NCBI GenBank assembly: GCA_037444075.1
Contig: JBBIND010000018.1
Span: 1 to 54,973 of the forward strand
Direction of reading: 5' to 3'
Source: JBBIND01 sp037444075
GTDB taxonomy: Bacteria; Acidobacteriota; Terriglobia; Bryobacterales; Bryobacteraceae
Length of the DNA: 54,973 nt
The notes beneath the pieces are model-generated. The model was not told the origin of the DNA, did no database searches, and saw nothing but the letters and a program-made list of their open reading frames with translations. Numbering within the stretch: position 1 is the first letter of the stretch; every line of letters begins with the position of its first letter. The position numbers were made by a program, and so were the translations under genes. This document shows, one piece after another, positions 19,047 to 27,684 of the stretch.

Positions 19047-20653
19047 TTGAGGAATTCCAGCGGGAGGTGGGAACGGGAGCGCGAGGCAGTGGTTACGTCT
19101 ACCAGGAATGCCAGCACATTCCGCGTTTCCCGCGGGTCAATGACCGCGTCGACGTGTCCGCGCGCGGCGGCGAAGGTTGCCTCCAACCAGCGTTCGTAGT
19201 CAGCGCGTGTCTGTTCTACGGACTGACGGAGGCTCTCCGGCAAGGGTTCACCGGATTCCTTGTACTTGTCCAATTCCGGACCGTAGACAGCCTGGATGGC
19301 CGAGTCCCCTTCCATCACACCGATGCGCGCCGTTGGCCAGCTCAGCGTGAAATGAGGGTCGAAGCCTTGACCGGCCATGGCGTAATAGCCTGCTCCGCTG
19401 GCGTGATTCAGGGTGACGATGATCTTCGGCACAGTGGCGCAGGCCATGGTCTCTACCATCTCCGCGCCGGCTCGGATGATGCCCCCGCTCTCCGCCTCCG
19501 TGCCGACCATGAAGCCGCTTACGTCCTGAAAGTAGATAAGCGGGAGCCCGTGCCGTTCCACTGTCTCGACGAAATAAGCTGCTTTTCGGGCTGATTCGGC
19601 GTAGATCACACCGCCGATGCGCGGACCGGAGGCAGCCTTGATAAGGCCTCTCCGGTTGGCGATCACTGCCACTTGCCGTCCCGCCAACCGGGCATGCGCG
19701 CAGAACAATTCAGGCGCGAAACCAGGCTGGAACTCGAGGTACTCGTCCGGGTCGAGCAGGGCCGACAGCACGGCTTCCGCTTCGTACGGGAGACGGTGAT
19801 CCGCGGGGATCAAAGCATACAGATCAGGGGCCTCGCTCGCAGAGGATTCATCAAGCGGCTGTGGCGGAGGCTCCGGGAAGGACCGGAAGATCTGGCGGAT
19901 ACGCGAGAGGCAATCCTTGTCGCTTTCCGCCATGTAGTGAGCTACGCCGCTCGTTTCGGTGTGCAAGGCGGCGCCGCCGAGTTCGTCGGCATCGACGGTT
20001 TCTCCGGTCGCGCCCTTCACCAGGTTGGGGCCGCCCAAGCCCATGAAGCTGGTGCCGCGCACCATGATGATGACGTCGCTCAAGGCGGGCAGATACGCTC
20101 CTCCGGCGATGCACGGGCCCATTACGGCGGACACCTGCGGAACGCGCAATCGTCTGCGCATCAGGGAGTTGTAGTAGAAGATCCGGCCTGCTCCATACTG
20201 CCCGGGGAAGATGCCGTCCTGGTAGGGCAGGTTCACTCCCGCCGAATCCACTAGGTAGACGATGGGGATCCGGTTGCGCATCGCGATTTCCTGAGCGCGC
20301 AGGATTTTGGTGATGGTTTCCGGCCACCAGGCGCCCGCTTTCACGGTGGCGTCGTTGGCGACGAGCACGGCGGGACGCCCCTCGATGCGGCCGATGCCGG
20401 TGATGACGCCCGCGGCGGGGGCGTTGCCGTCATAGAGATCAAAAGCCACCAGCAGTCCGGCTTCGAAGAATGGCGAGCGCTCGTCCAGTAACCCGGCGAT
20501 GCGCTCGCGCGCGGTGAGTTTGCCCGCGCGGTGCTGTTTGTCGATCCTGGCTTTGCCGCCACCCGCGCGCAGCCGGTCTTCGAGTTGGTGCAACCGCTGG
20601 ACAAGATCACGCATGTGCTGCTCGTTGAGACGCGCCGTGTCCTGTGTTCCCAT
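19043..20653 (-). CDS. Acyl-CoA carboxylase carboxyltransferase (beta) subunit, AtuC/LiuB type
   Basis: A 536-residue biotin-dependent carboxyltransferase. N-terminal crotonase-fold motifs are HRAGKLTARERI, GGKARIDKQH, and GPCIAGGAYLPALSD; C-terminal ones are FMVGTEAESGGIIRAGAEM and NHASGAGYYAMAGQGFDP. Length and motifs fit methylcrotonyl-, geranyl- or related acyl-CoA carboxylase beta subunits rather than acetyl-CoA carboxylase. It opens the operon; a TAAAAT hexamer lies 9 bases before the ATG without a Shine-Dalgarno. The partner alpha subunit (biotin carboxylase plus biotin carrier) is not in the window and must be encoded elsewhere. Confidence 0.92.
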   Translation of the reverse strand: MGTQDTARLNEQHMRDLVQRLHQLEDRLRAGGGKARIDKQHRAGKLTARERIAGLLDERSPFFEAGLLVAFDLYDGNAPAAGVITGIGRIEGRPAVLVANDATVKAGAWWPETITKILRAQEIAMRNRIPIVYLVDSAGVNLPYQDGIFPGQYGAGRIFYYNSLMRRRLRVPQVSAVMGPCIAGGAYLPALSDVIIMVRGTSFMGLGGPNLVKGATGETVDADELGGAALHTETSGVAHYMAESDKDCLSRIRQIFRSFPEPPPQPLDESSASEAPDLYALIPADHRLPYEAEAVLSALLDPDEYLEFQPGFAPELFCAHARLAGRQVAVIANRRGLIKAASGPRIGGVIYAESARKAAYFVETVERHGLPLIYFQDVSGFMVGTEAESGGIIRAGAEMVETMACATVPKIIVTLNHASGAGYYAMAGQGFDPHFTLSWPTARIGVMEGDSAIQAVYGPELDKYKESGEPLPESLRQSVEQTRADYERWLEATFAAARGHVDAVIDPRETRNVLAFLVDVTTASRSRSHLPLEFLK

Positions 20654-20865
20654 CTGGGGACAATTTTACGACGTGTCCGAGCGCGGGCGTTCGGGTACAA
20701 GCGATGGAATTCCGCGGTCATGTGCCGCGCTGCACGTGAGTGCAGGTTCGGAGACGATTGTCCTTGTTGTCAGGCTCTTAAAGGGTCTGTTCCGCGATTG
20801 CGGACCCGCGGACAGGCAACGGAACCGACGGCGGAAACCAGGGTGAGCCAGACCGGCACGGTTGA

Positions 20866-20895
20866 TTGACCGGCGGGCCGACGCACCTCTATACT
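20866..20895 (+). promoter_or_regulatory. secG promoter
   Basis: TTGACC (20866-20871) and TATACT (20890-20895) with an 18-base spacer are close to the sigma-70 consensus. Transcription would begin near 20902, leaving a leader of about 43 bases before the secG ATG. The rest of the 20654-20944 gap holds two short hairpin-forming stretches but no gene I can support. Confidence 0.7.
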
Positions 20896-20944
20896 ATTCA
20901 ATAGGCAGGCCAAGTATATTGTCCGTTTCGCCTAGGACAGCGTA

Positions 20945-21376
20945 ATGATTATTCTGCTGACTGCAATTCACGTATTGATTTGTCTTTTCCTCGTCATGGT
21001 AGTGCTGCTGCAGAGCGGCAAGGCGGCGGACCTGGCCGGAGCCTTTGGCGGCATGGGCTCCCAGACGGCTTTCGGGCCGAGAGGCTCCGCGACCGTGCTG
21101 TCCAAGGCTACGACTATTGCTGCTGCCATGTTCATGGTGACTTCGTTGTCGCTGGCGATCATGTCGACACGCCAGGGCGGTGCGGCCAAGACCGTGCTTG
21201 AAACCAAAGAGGCGAAGGAAGTCAAGCCTCCCACGGGTCCCATTCAGCCGCAAGTGACGATCACGCCCGAGGGCAGCGAAAGCTCTATTACGGTTCCGCT
21301 CGATATTCCTGAGCGCCCGCCGCAGCAGGGTCAGCAGCCGGCTCCGGGTACACAACCGGCTCCCCCGAAACCATAG
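20945..21376 (+). CDS. secG: Protein translocase subunit SecG
   Basis: A 143-residue inner-membrane protein with two hydrophobic segments (about 4-22 and 55-72). Between them is the loop with LQSGKAADLAGAFGGMGSQTAFG, shown here in part and diagnostic of SecG. The tail after residue 75 is long and ends in a Pro/Gln/Gly-rich stretch, longer than in E. coli (110 residues) and probably cytoplasmic or disordered. It joins SecYE to aid preprotein export. The gene is followed within 14 bases by tRNA-Leu(GAG), the same order as secG-leuU in enterobacteria. Confidence 0.95.
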   Translation: MIILLTAIHVLICLFLVMVVLLQSGKAADLAGAFGGMGSQTAFGPRGSATVLSKATTIAAAMFMVTSLSLAIMSTRQGGAAKTVLETKEAKEVKPPTGPIQPQVTITPEGSESSITVPLDIPERPPQQGQQPAPGTQPAPPKP

Positions 21377-21390
21377 GCGGGAGCGGCCAC

Positions 21391-21475
21391 GCGGAGGTGG
21401 CGGAATTGGCAGACGCGCTAGCTTGAGGTGCTAGTGGGTAACACCGTGGGGGTTCAAGTCCCCCCCTCCGCACCA
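21391..21475 (+). tRNA. tRNA-Leu(GAG), CCA encoded
   Basis: Class II tRNA. The acceptor stem is GCGGAGG/CCTCCGC, discriminator A, encoded CCA. The anticodon arm is CTAGC-TTGAGGT-GCTAG with GAG at 21425-21427, followed by a long variable arm and a T arm with GGTTCAAGTCC. It sits 14 bases after secG and is probably cut from the same transcript. Confidence 0.97.
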
Positions 21476-21491
21476 CATTTTTGATTCCATC

Positions 21492-21523
21492 ACGGGCCAC
21501 CGAAAGGTGGCCCGTTTCCGTTT
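21492..21523 (+). terminator. Intrinsic terminator after secG-tRNA-Leu
   Basis: A perfect 10-base stem ACGGGCCACC / GGTGGCCCGT closes a GAAA tetraloop and is followed by a T-rich TTCCGTTT tail. It lies 16 bases beyond the tRNA 3' end and should end the secG-tRNA transcript. Confidence 0.85.
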
Positions 21524-21657
21524 GGTTCGTCTGCTGGTGCTGGGCCCGTGTGACCTCGCGCCCTCTGTGAAGGCCATTCGGCGCGCGAAGAGCCGGCGTG
21601 GACCTTCCTGCACCCATGCCGCATCCCGCATACAATGTGGAGAACCAGAATCTGACC

Positions 21658-22524
21658 ATGCGGAAACCGACCGTCCGATCCATCACCGCTGCCGGCAACT
21701 GTGCGGTTCTCGTGCTCGCAGTAGCAGCGTTCTCCATGTGGCCTCCACAGCAGGCCGAACCAGCGCCGGCAGGCCGTGACGGCGTCATTTTCGCCTGCGG
21801 CTTCGAATCGCCCGAATGGTGGCGGGAGTGGGGACTCAAGCAGCCGGAAGCGGGCACGGAAACCGTGGCCGAGGATCCGGCTCTGAAGTTCGAGCCGCTT
21901 CAGGGCAGGGCACTGAGGGTTCGCATCCGTGAGGGCAGCAACCTCGGGTCCAACCTGCGCTACAAGTTCGCCGAGCGAACGCAGGCTGAACCGGAGGAGA
22001 TCTTTTTCCGCTACTACCTTCGTTTCGCGGACGACTGGAACCCTACCATTCAGGGCGGGAAACTGCCCGGAATCAGTGGAACCTACAACCGCGCGGGATG
22101 GGGCGGAAGGCCCGTGAACGGTCATGACGGATGGTCGGCCAGAGGGCTGTTTGAGCGGCAGAGAGATGGGCTCACCGCCATCGGGTTCTACTGCTATCAC
22201 GTCGACATGAAGGGCAAGTACGGCTCCAATTGGGTTTGGGGCAGAGACCGGCTGGGCTACCTGGAGAACAACCGCTGGTACGCCGTGGAGCAGCAGTTGA
22301 AGTTGAACCACCCGGGGGTGAACGACGGAGTCCTGCGCGGTTGGATCGACGGCCGGCTGGCCTTCGAGAAGACCGACGTGAGGATGCGTGACACGACGGA
22401 TCTCAAAATCGAGATGGTCTGGCTGAACGTCTATCAGGGAGGCACCCGGCCAGCTCCATCAGAGGATCACCTGTACATCGACAACGTTGTGATTTCGCGC
22501 AACCGGATTGGTCCGGCGAAGTAA
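21658..22524 (+). CDS. Secreted polysaccharide lyase-like (PL14-type jelly-roll) protein
   Basis: A 288-residue protein with an N-terminal signal (about 1-38). The mature part has a beta-jelly-roll pattern: GVIFACGFESPEW, RALRVRIREGSNLGSNLRYKF, EEIFFRYYLRFADDW, GGKLPGISGTYN, a GLTAIGFYCYHVDMKG strand, WYAVEQQLKLN, GVLRGWIDGRLAFE and a DHLYIDNVVISR end strand. The GGKLPG turn and WIDG strand recall PL14-type alginate/glucuronan lyases and concanavalin-like sheets. I do not see a proven catalytic set, so it may be a lyase or a binding protein. ATG at 21658 was chosen over 21598 because the signal peptide follows it; TACAAT lies 21 bases upstream. Confidence 0.65.
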   Translation: MRKPTVRSITAAGNCAVLVLAVAAFSMWPPQQAEPAPAGRDGVIFACGFESPEWWREWGLKQPEAGTETVAEDPALKFEPLQGRALRVRIREGSNLGSNLRYKFAERTQAEPEEIFFRYYLRFADDWNPTIQGGKLPGISGTYNRAGWGGRPVNGHDGWSARGLFERQRDGLTAIGFYCYHVDMKGKYGSNWVWGRDRLGYLENNRWYAVEQQLKLNHPGVNDGVLRGWIDGRLAFEKTDVRMRDTTDLKIEMVWLNVYQGGTRPAPSEDHLYIDNVVISRNRIGPAK

Positions 22525-22570
22525 GCAGCCGCGCCGGAGCCGTGTCCGCGCAACTCGCGTCCTGCTTTGC

Positions 22571-23971
22571 TCAGCGCCGGGTTTGCGGAACAGGCCGCCA
22601 ACCCTGCAACGGAACTCCCGCTTCGAAAGCCCCGATGGAAGGCGGATCGCCCCAACAGCGGCCATCGTAATCGGGGACAAAACCAACATCCGTTGCGCGC
22701 CCCGCACCCTGAGCCGGACTGCCTCGACGGATGCGGTAGTCCCCCGCCGAAGGGTTCAGAAAGCCCGGGTCACGCTGAATGATCGAGCCGGTCTCCGCCG
22801 GAACGCCGCCGGACAGCACCGGTCCGGACCAATTCTCAGGGCGGTCAAGCGCGTACCAGAGGTTTGAGCCGAACACGAAGGTCTGCGGCGCCGTGCCTGC
22901 TCCCACATTGACGAATGCCCGAAGGTCCGCCTGATTCAGCACGATGATGTTGTTGACAAACAGTCCCTGGCGCGACGGAACAAACCTCGGAGAGGTGGAC
23001 TCCTGCAAAATCCTGGCTACCCATGTGCGCGGCTCGAAGATGGTGTTGTGCGCAAACACGCAGGCGTCGCACCCCACGTAAGCGACGGTGGCGCCGCTTT
23101 CCGCGCCGTTGCGGAGGAAGACATTGGAAATCACGCGGATGCGCGCGGCTTCATAGGGTGCGTCGAGGGGCCGGAAAAATTCCAGCCCTGTGGATCCGCC
23201 GGCGTTGACCGCGCGCCCCGGGATGTTCTCGAAGACATTGCCGTGGATGAGGATATCCGCGCTGCCGCCCTTGGCCTGAACTCCCGCCGCGACCGTGTCG
23301 TGCAGGTAGTTGCCCGCGATGAGTCCTTCGTGGCAGCCCACCATGTCAATGATTTCGCCTCGGTTGCAGCCGGAAATGTCACTCTCGAGCACGAAGAAGC
23401 GATCCACGCCGGAAAGCTTGACGCAGTCGTTATTCCCTCCGGAGCCTGAGCCCGTGATGGTGAGCCGCCGCAGCACCAGGAACTCCGCCGGTGTCTGGTA
23501 GGAGCCGCCGTCATCGAAGTTGATGGCGTGAGTGACGGCGCCGCGCAGCGTGAAGCCTTCGATGACGACGTATCTCAGGTCACTGCCGGAGAGGATTGTA
23601 GAGACCCCTGCTGCTTCCAGCACTACATCGCCGTTGGCGACGATGGCAATGGGGCGTCCCGGTTCGCCGCGCAGACCGCTCAAGCTCGTGTTCCCGCGAT
23701 AGACTCCCGGTTGGACCAGGATGCGCGTCCCGGGCTTTGCCACCCTCACCGCCGAGCGAATGGAATCGAACGGAGCTTCCGGCGAGCCGTCCCCGGCGGG
23801 GCTTCCGCCGGTTTCAACGTAGAGCGTCCGTTCATAGGTCACACCGGCATCGAAAGGCTCAGGAACATTCACCGACGCTGCCGGCATTTCCTGGCAAAGA
23901 CCGCGGCACGGCAAGACCGCTACAAACAGCGCAAAAAGCCGCACTCCAGCACGCCCAAATCGGCTTGTCAT
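22571..23971 (-). CDS. Secreted right-handed parallel beta-helix protein
   Basis: A 466-residue protein with a signal peptide (about 1-26). From about residue 46 (TLYVETGGSPAGDGSPEAPF, the DUF1565-like opening of beta-helix proteins) it shows repeating short strands such as PGTRILVQPGVYRG, YVVIEGFTLRG, FLVLRRLTITG, FFVLESDISG, GLIAGNYLHD, ILIHGNVFEN and CVFAHNTIFEP. This is the pectate-lyase/polysaccharide-lyase fold. The C-terminal SPAQGAG and IGAFE are usual for the group. Substrate and activity are unknown; binding or cleaving an acidic polysaccharide is plausible next to the lyase-like gene, with which it converges. Confidence 0.85.
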   Translation of the reverse strand: MTSRFGRAGVRLFALFVAVLPCRGLCQEMPAASVNVPEPFDAGVTYERTLYVETGGSPAGDGSPEAPFDSIRSAVRVAKPGTRILVQPGVYRGNTSLSGLRGEPGRPIAIVANGDVVLEAAGVSTILSGSDLRYVVIEGFTLRGAVTHAINFDDGGSYQTPAEFLVLRRLTITGSGSGGNNDCVKLSGVDRFFVLESDISGCNRGEIIDMVGCHEGLIAGNYLHDTVAAGVQAKGGSADILIHGNVFENIPGRAVNAGGSTGLEFFRPLDAPYEAARIRVISNVFLRNGAESGATVAYVGCDACVFAHNTIFEPRTWVARILQESTSPRFVPSRQGLFVNNIIVLNQADLRAFVNVGAGTAPQTFVFGSNLWYALDRPENWSGPVLSGGVPAETGSIIQRDPGFLNPSAGDYRIRRGSPAQGAGRATDVGFVPDYDGRCWGDPPSIGAFEAGVPLQGWRPVPQTRR

Positions 23972-24139
23972 GATCCAGTTCTCCGCTGTGGCATGGGGAT
24001 AGCATACCAGCCGCGCTCCACCCGGTGAGCAGACCAGGCGGCGCCGGGAGCTAACTGCCTGAAACGATAGCGGCTTGAGAGGGCGTCTTTCTGGTTTGGC
24101 CCAACGGTCTGTCTACGCAGGATCCACAAAGAAAGAAGG

Positions 24140-24167
24140 TTGGATTGTGCGCGATGCGGGCTATACT
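24140..24167 (+). promoter_or_regulatory. Candidate promoter for the 24187 gene
   Basis: TTGGAT (24140-24145) and TATACT (24162-24167), 16 bases apart. A GGAGGCGGC ribosome-binding site follows just before the GTG at 24187. The rest of the gap 23972-24139 contains the upstream region of the divergent beta-helix gene, including an AGCATA (TATGCT on the minus strand) at 24001-24006, and nothing else I can name. Confidence 0.5.
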
Positions 24168-24186
24168 GGCGGAAGAGGGAGGCGGC

Positions 24187-24825
24187 GTGAGGTTTCTCCT
24201 TATTTTCGTGTCGGTTTCCGCCGTCTGGGCGCAGGAAGGGCCCCCTGTACGGATTCTGAGGGGCGTGCTGCTTGAGTGGAACTCAGGACCCGCGGGCGAA
24301 TACAGCGTTCGGGACCCGCAGCACCGCGTCCACCGCTGCACTTTCGACGATCAGACCTACTTCGAACGAAATGGCGATCGGATACCTCCAGCGGAGGTGC
24401 ATGCCGGCAGCCGGGTCGAGGCGGTGACGTCTGAACGCGGAGAGCCGGGCCGTTGCCGCACGCTGTTGTTCAACCTCCTGGCCTCAGCCCCGGAAGCCTA
24501 TGGAAAGACGCCCCCTGCCTGGAGCCTGCCTCGCCGTGTGCTGGATGCCACTGCCCCCCGCGGGGACCTTACGCTGTCCGCCATCGTCCTCCGGTTGGAC
24601 GGAGATCTGCTTCAGGTCAGGACACGCCAACAGGGCCAGAAGACGCTCAGGCTGCGCCGCGACACGAGGTATGCCTGGGACGGCCGTGAAGCCGACGCTT
24701 CCATGCTGGAGCCGAATGTGATGGTCTTCGTCCGCGCCGGGCGCGGCATTGCCGGTGAAGTGGAAGCCTATCAGATCATCCGGGGCAAGATTCTGTTGCC
24801 CGGACTGCCATCTGCCTCGCGATGA
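24187..24825 (+). CDS. Secreted protein of unknown function, DUF5666-like repeats
   Basis: A 212-residue protein with a GTG start chosen because a GGAGG site precedes it and a clean signal peptide follows (RFLLIFVSVSAVWAQ, cut near residue 15-16). Two similar beta-rich halves are seen. The first is about 20-95, with TYFERNGDRIPPAEVHAGSRVEAV. The second is about 125-210, with TRYAWDGREADASMLEPNVMVFVRA. Both have the pattern of a strand, a threshold D/N-G-R-x-A-x-x-x-L-x-x-G/N-x-x-V motif and a closing strand, which resembles DUF5666-type small beta domains. No enzyme motif is visible. The two halves may be a tandem duplication. It stands alone between the beta-helix and NHL genes. Confidence 0.7.
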   Translation: MRFLLIFVSVSAVWAQEGPPVRILRGVLLEWNSGPAGEYSVRDPQHRVHRCTFDDQTYFERNGDRIPPAEVHAGSRVEAVTSERGEPGRCRTLLFNLLASAPEAYGKTPPAWSLPRRVLDATAPRGDLTLSAIVLRLDGDLLQVRTRQQGQKTLRLRRDTRYAWDGREADASMLEPNVMVFVRAGRGIAGEVEAYQIIRGKILLPGLPSASR

Positions 24826-24963
24826 GTTCCGGGAACCGGTGGAAACCAGCAGACTTGGCCAGCCTGGCCATACGCTTGGCAGCCCGTTGAAACCGGGGCT
24901 CCTCCGGATGCGTCAATGAACCCTGATATACTGTAATTTCGCTCACGGAACTGCTTCCAAAAC

Positions 24964-27684
24964 ATGAGGTATCTTGCGTTTTTCCTTTTGTCGGCCAGTC
25001 TGTTCGGGGCCGAACGATTTGCCACCGGTCAGGCTGCGCGGTTAGTCATCGGGCAGCGTACATTTACCGCGCAGGAGAGCGGAACGAGCGAGCGTATCCT
25101 CGGCGCTGTGGGCGGGTTGGCCTATGCCAACGACATGTTGATTGTTGCCGATTCCAACCGCGTTGGCGCCACGCCCCTCAACCATCGGGTTCTCGTCTTC
25201 CGGGATCTTTCCCGCAAACTGCCTGCCCCGACGGCGGAGTTTTTCTACGGGGAGAGCCGCTGCCCGGTGTGCACCGGCGTGGCCGACATTGTCCTCGGAC
25301 AGCCGGCATTTGACAAAGGCGAACTGAAAGCTCCGGCACAGAACAGTCTGCGGCTGCCCACGGCGGTGGCTACGGACGGCCGCATCCTCGCCGTAGCGGA
25401 CACGGACAACAATCGCGTCCTCATTTGGAACAGCATCCCCAACAGCAACGGGGCGCCGGCTGACGTTGTTCTCGGTCAGCCCGACTTCACCAAGTCTGCT
25501 GCCAACAACGGGCAGGGTTTCACTCCTTCCGAGCGCAGCCTCAAAGGGCCTCAGGGTGTTTGGATACAGGGCAACCGCCTGTTCGTGGCCGACACCGGCA
25601 ACAACCGCATCCTGATCTGGAACAACATTCCCCGGCAAAGCAACCAGCCCGCCGACCTGGTCCTCGGCCAACCCGACTTTCGCACTTTTGTGCAGCCGGA
25701 CCTCACCAAGACCGTCATCGAAGCCAAGTCCACCACGCTGCTCACGCCGGTTTCGGTCACGAGCGACGGCATCCGCCTGTTTGTGGCTGATCTCGGGCAC
25801 AACCGTGTGTTGATCTGGAATTCCATCCCGGCCCGGAATCAGACACCCGCCGACGTCGTCATCGGACAGCCCGACATGACAATGGCGGTGGCAAACAATT
25901 CCGAAAAGCTCTGCGCGCCCACAGGCAAGGACGAGGAGGAGAAAGACATTTTCCCGTTCCGTTGCGGCGCCACGCTGGACTTCCCGCGGTATGCGCTGAG
26001 CGACGGCACCCGGCTTTTCATCGCCGACACCGGCAATGACCGCGTGCTGATCTTCAATCGCGTCCCCACCGACAGCGCAGCATCCGCCGACGTGATTCTA
26101 GGGCAGTTGAACACCGAGTTGAACCTCATCTCGGACTCGGCTCACCCATTGAATACCGCCAGCGCCAGCAGCGTGCGCTCACCTCAGTCTCTTGCCTGGG
26201 ACGGACGCGACCTGTACGTCAGTGACCCGTTCAACCGCCGCGTGATGGTGTTCACGATGGGCGAGCCGCGCGTTCCCAATACGGGCGTGCGCAACGCCGC
26301 CAGTATCGACGTTTATGCCGTCGGCTCAATCAGTTTTGAAGGACGCGTCAAGGAAGGCGACGAGGTCACCATCAAGATCGTGGACCGCGAGTATAAGCAC
26401 ACGATCCGCAAGGACGAGACGTTCACCACTCTGCTCAACGCCTTGGCTAACCTCATCAACGCTGGGGATGGAGACCCAGCCGTGTTCGCCAGCCCGAACC
26501 TCGATTTCAAAACCATCCTGCTGACTTCGCGCATCGGGGGCGAGGACGGTAACGCGATCGAGTACTCCACTGCCACTTCGAGCGGAGCCGAGATTGTGCT
26601 TTCAACCGGAGGCGTCAGGTTGGCTGGCGGCGGTGACGCTGCCAAGATTGCACCGGGAACCATCGTGAAGATTTTCGGCGAAGGTCTGAGCGATTTCGTC
26701 GAGAGCGCGCCGACGGGCGAAGCTGAACTGCCGCGTGAACTCGGCGGCGTGCAAGTGTATTTCGACGGCATTCGTTCGCCGTTGTTCAGCGTCTCACCCA
26801 CTGAGGTCACCGCTCAGGTGCCGCTCGAGGTGTTGGATTCCAATGGCGTGAACGCTTACGTCCGCACCTCCAAAGCAGACGGCAGCGTCTCCGTGACAAC
26901 GGCCATCGCCGTGCCCGTGATCCCGGAAAACCCCGGCATTTTCGCTCAGCCGGGCACCGATCCTCGCTCGGCTATCGCGCTCCATTTCAGCAGTTCCGCA
27001 ACCGGCACCGTCTCTGTAGACGGCACGGCTCAGCCCGGAGACGTCGCCACGGTTACGATTGAAGACCGCGCCTATTCTTACAGGGTCAAGGAAGGCGATA
27101 CTCTGGCCTCCATTCGGGACGGGTTGATCGAGGCGATCAACAACGATCCTAAAGTGGAAGCATTCGCTGCGGGCAAGTTTACCCGAATCCGGCTGCGGGC
27201 GCGCGTCCGCGGACCGGAGGGCAATGGGATCGTTTACGGCGGCTCGGTCGTCGAAGGCGGCCAAGTCATTCTGACACCAACCACGCCGAAACTGTGCTGC
27301 GCCAACGAGGCCGGCGCACCGGTTACTGCGGACAACCCTGCACTGCCCGGTTCCACCATCGTCGTTTACGCCACCGGCTTGGGGCTAGTCCGGCCGGACG
27401 AGGCTCGCTGGCACCAACTGACGGGCGTAGCCTACAACGGGCCCGAACTCAACGAGCCGAACGAGTTTGTCTCCTCTCTCGCCGGCGGCAAGACGGCTAA
27501 CGTGCTTTTCGCCGGGTTGAGACAGGGCACAGTCGGGCTGTACGAGGTTCACCTGGAACTCAACTCGGACCTGCCGACGAATTCCAAGACGCAGCTCACG
27601 ATCGCGCAAAGCTTCTTTGTCAGCAACATCGTAACGATTCCGGTCCTGAACCCTGCCCCGGTAGCACTGCCGCCCGGGTTCTAA
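24964..27684 (+). CDS. Secreted NHL-repeat protein with TIGR03437-type (Solibacter) domain and a duplicated inserted domain
   Basis: A 906-residue protein. The signal peptide is about 1-16 (cut after FGA). Residues about 25-440 hold NHL-like beta-propeller repeats, each with A-D-T-x-N-x-R-V-L-I-W-N and A-D-V-V-L-G-Q-P-D-F lines. From about 550 it has the Solibacter-type C-terminal domain: IAPGTIVKIFGEGLS, VQVYFDGIRSPLFSVSP, TAQVPLEV, and near the end GSTIVVYATGLG and VLFAGLRQGTVGLYEV. Two copies of another small domain (about 452-549 and 679-772; GDxVTIxIxDRxYxxxI/V-R/K, GD/E-TLxxI, L-x-x-A/L-INxD, LR/T-RxxGxxGN) flank and split it. It is probably a surface adhesion or recognition protein; no catalytic site is seen. 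Confidence 0.85.
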   Translation: MRYLAFFLLSASLFGAERFATGQAARLVIGQRTFTAQESGTSERILGAVGGLAYANDMLIVADSNRVGATPLNHRVLVFRDLSRKLPAPTAEFFYGESRCPVCTGVADIVLGQPAFDKGELKAPAQNSLRLPTAVATDGRILAVADTDNNRVLIWNSIPNSNGAPADVVLGQPDFTKSAANNGQGFTPSERSLKGPQGVWIQGNRLFVADTGNNRILIWNNIPRQSNQPADLVLGQPDFRTFVQPDLTKTVIEAKSTTLLTPVSVTSDGIRLFVADLGHNRVLIWNSIPARNQTPADVVIGQPDMTMAVANNSEKLCAPTGKDEEEKDIFPFRCGATLDFPRYALSDGTRLFIADTGNDRVLIFNRVPTDSAASADVILGQLNTELNLISDSAHPLNTASASSVRSPQSLAWDGRDLYVSDPFNRRVMVFTMGEPRVPNTGVRNAASIDVYAVGSISFEGRVKEGDEVTIKIVDREYKHTIRKDETFTTLLNALANLINAGDGDPAVFASPNLDFKTILLTSRIGGEDGNAIEYSTATSSGAEIVLSTGGVRLAGGGDAAKIAPGTIVKIFGEGLSDFVESAPTGEAELPRELGGVQVYFDGIRSPLFSVSPTEVTAQVPLEVLDSNGVNAYVRTSKADGSVSVTTAIAVPVIPENPGIFAQPGTDPRSAIALHFSSSATGTVSVDGTAQPGDVATVTIEDRAYSYRVKEGDTLASIRDGLIEAINNDPKVEAFAAGKFTRIRLRARVRGPEGNGIVYGGSVVEGGQVILTPTTPKLCCANEAGAPVTADNPALPGSTIVVYATGLGLVRPDEARWHQLTGVAYNGPELNEPNEFVSSLAGGKTANVLFAGLRQGTVGLYEVHLELNSDLPTNSKTQLTIAQSFFVSNIVTIPVLNPAPVALPPGF

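Noticed and set aside
21288..21857. 189-residue minus-strand ORF with GGLEPPRCYPLAPQAS
   Set aside because: Antisense translation of tRNA-Leu(GAG) and its flanks; no family features.
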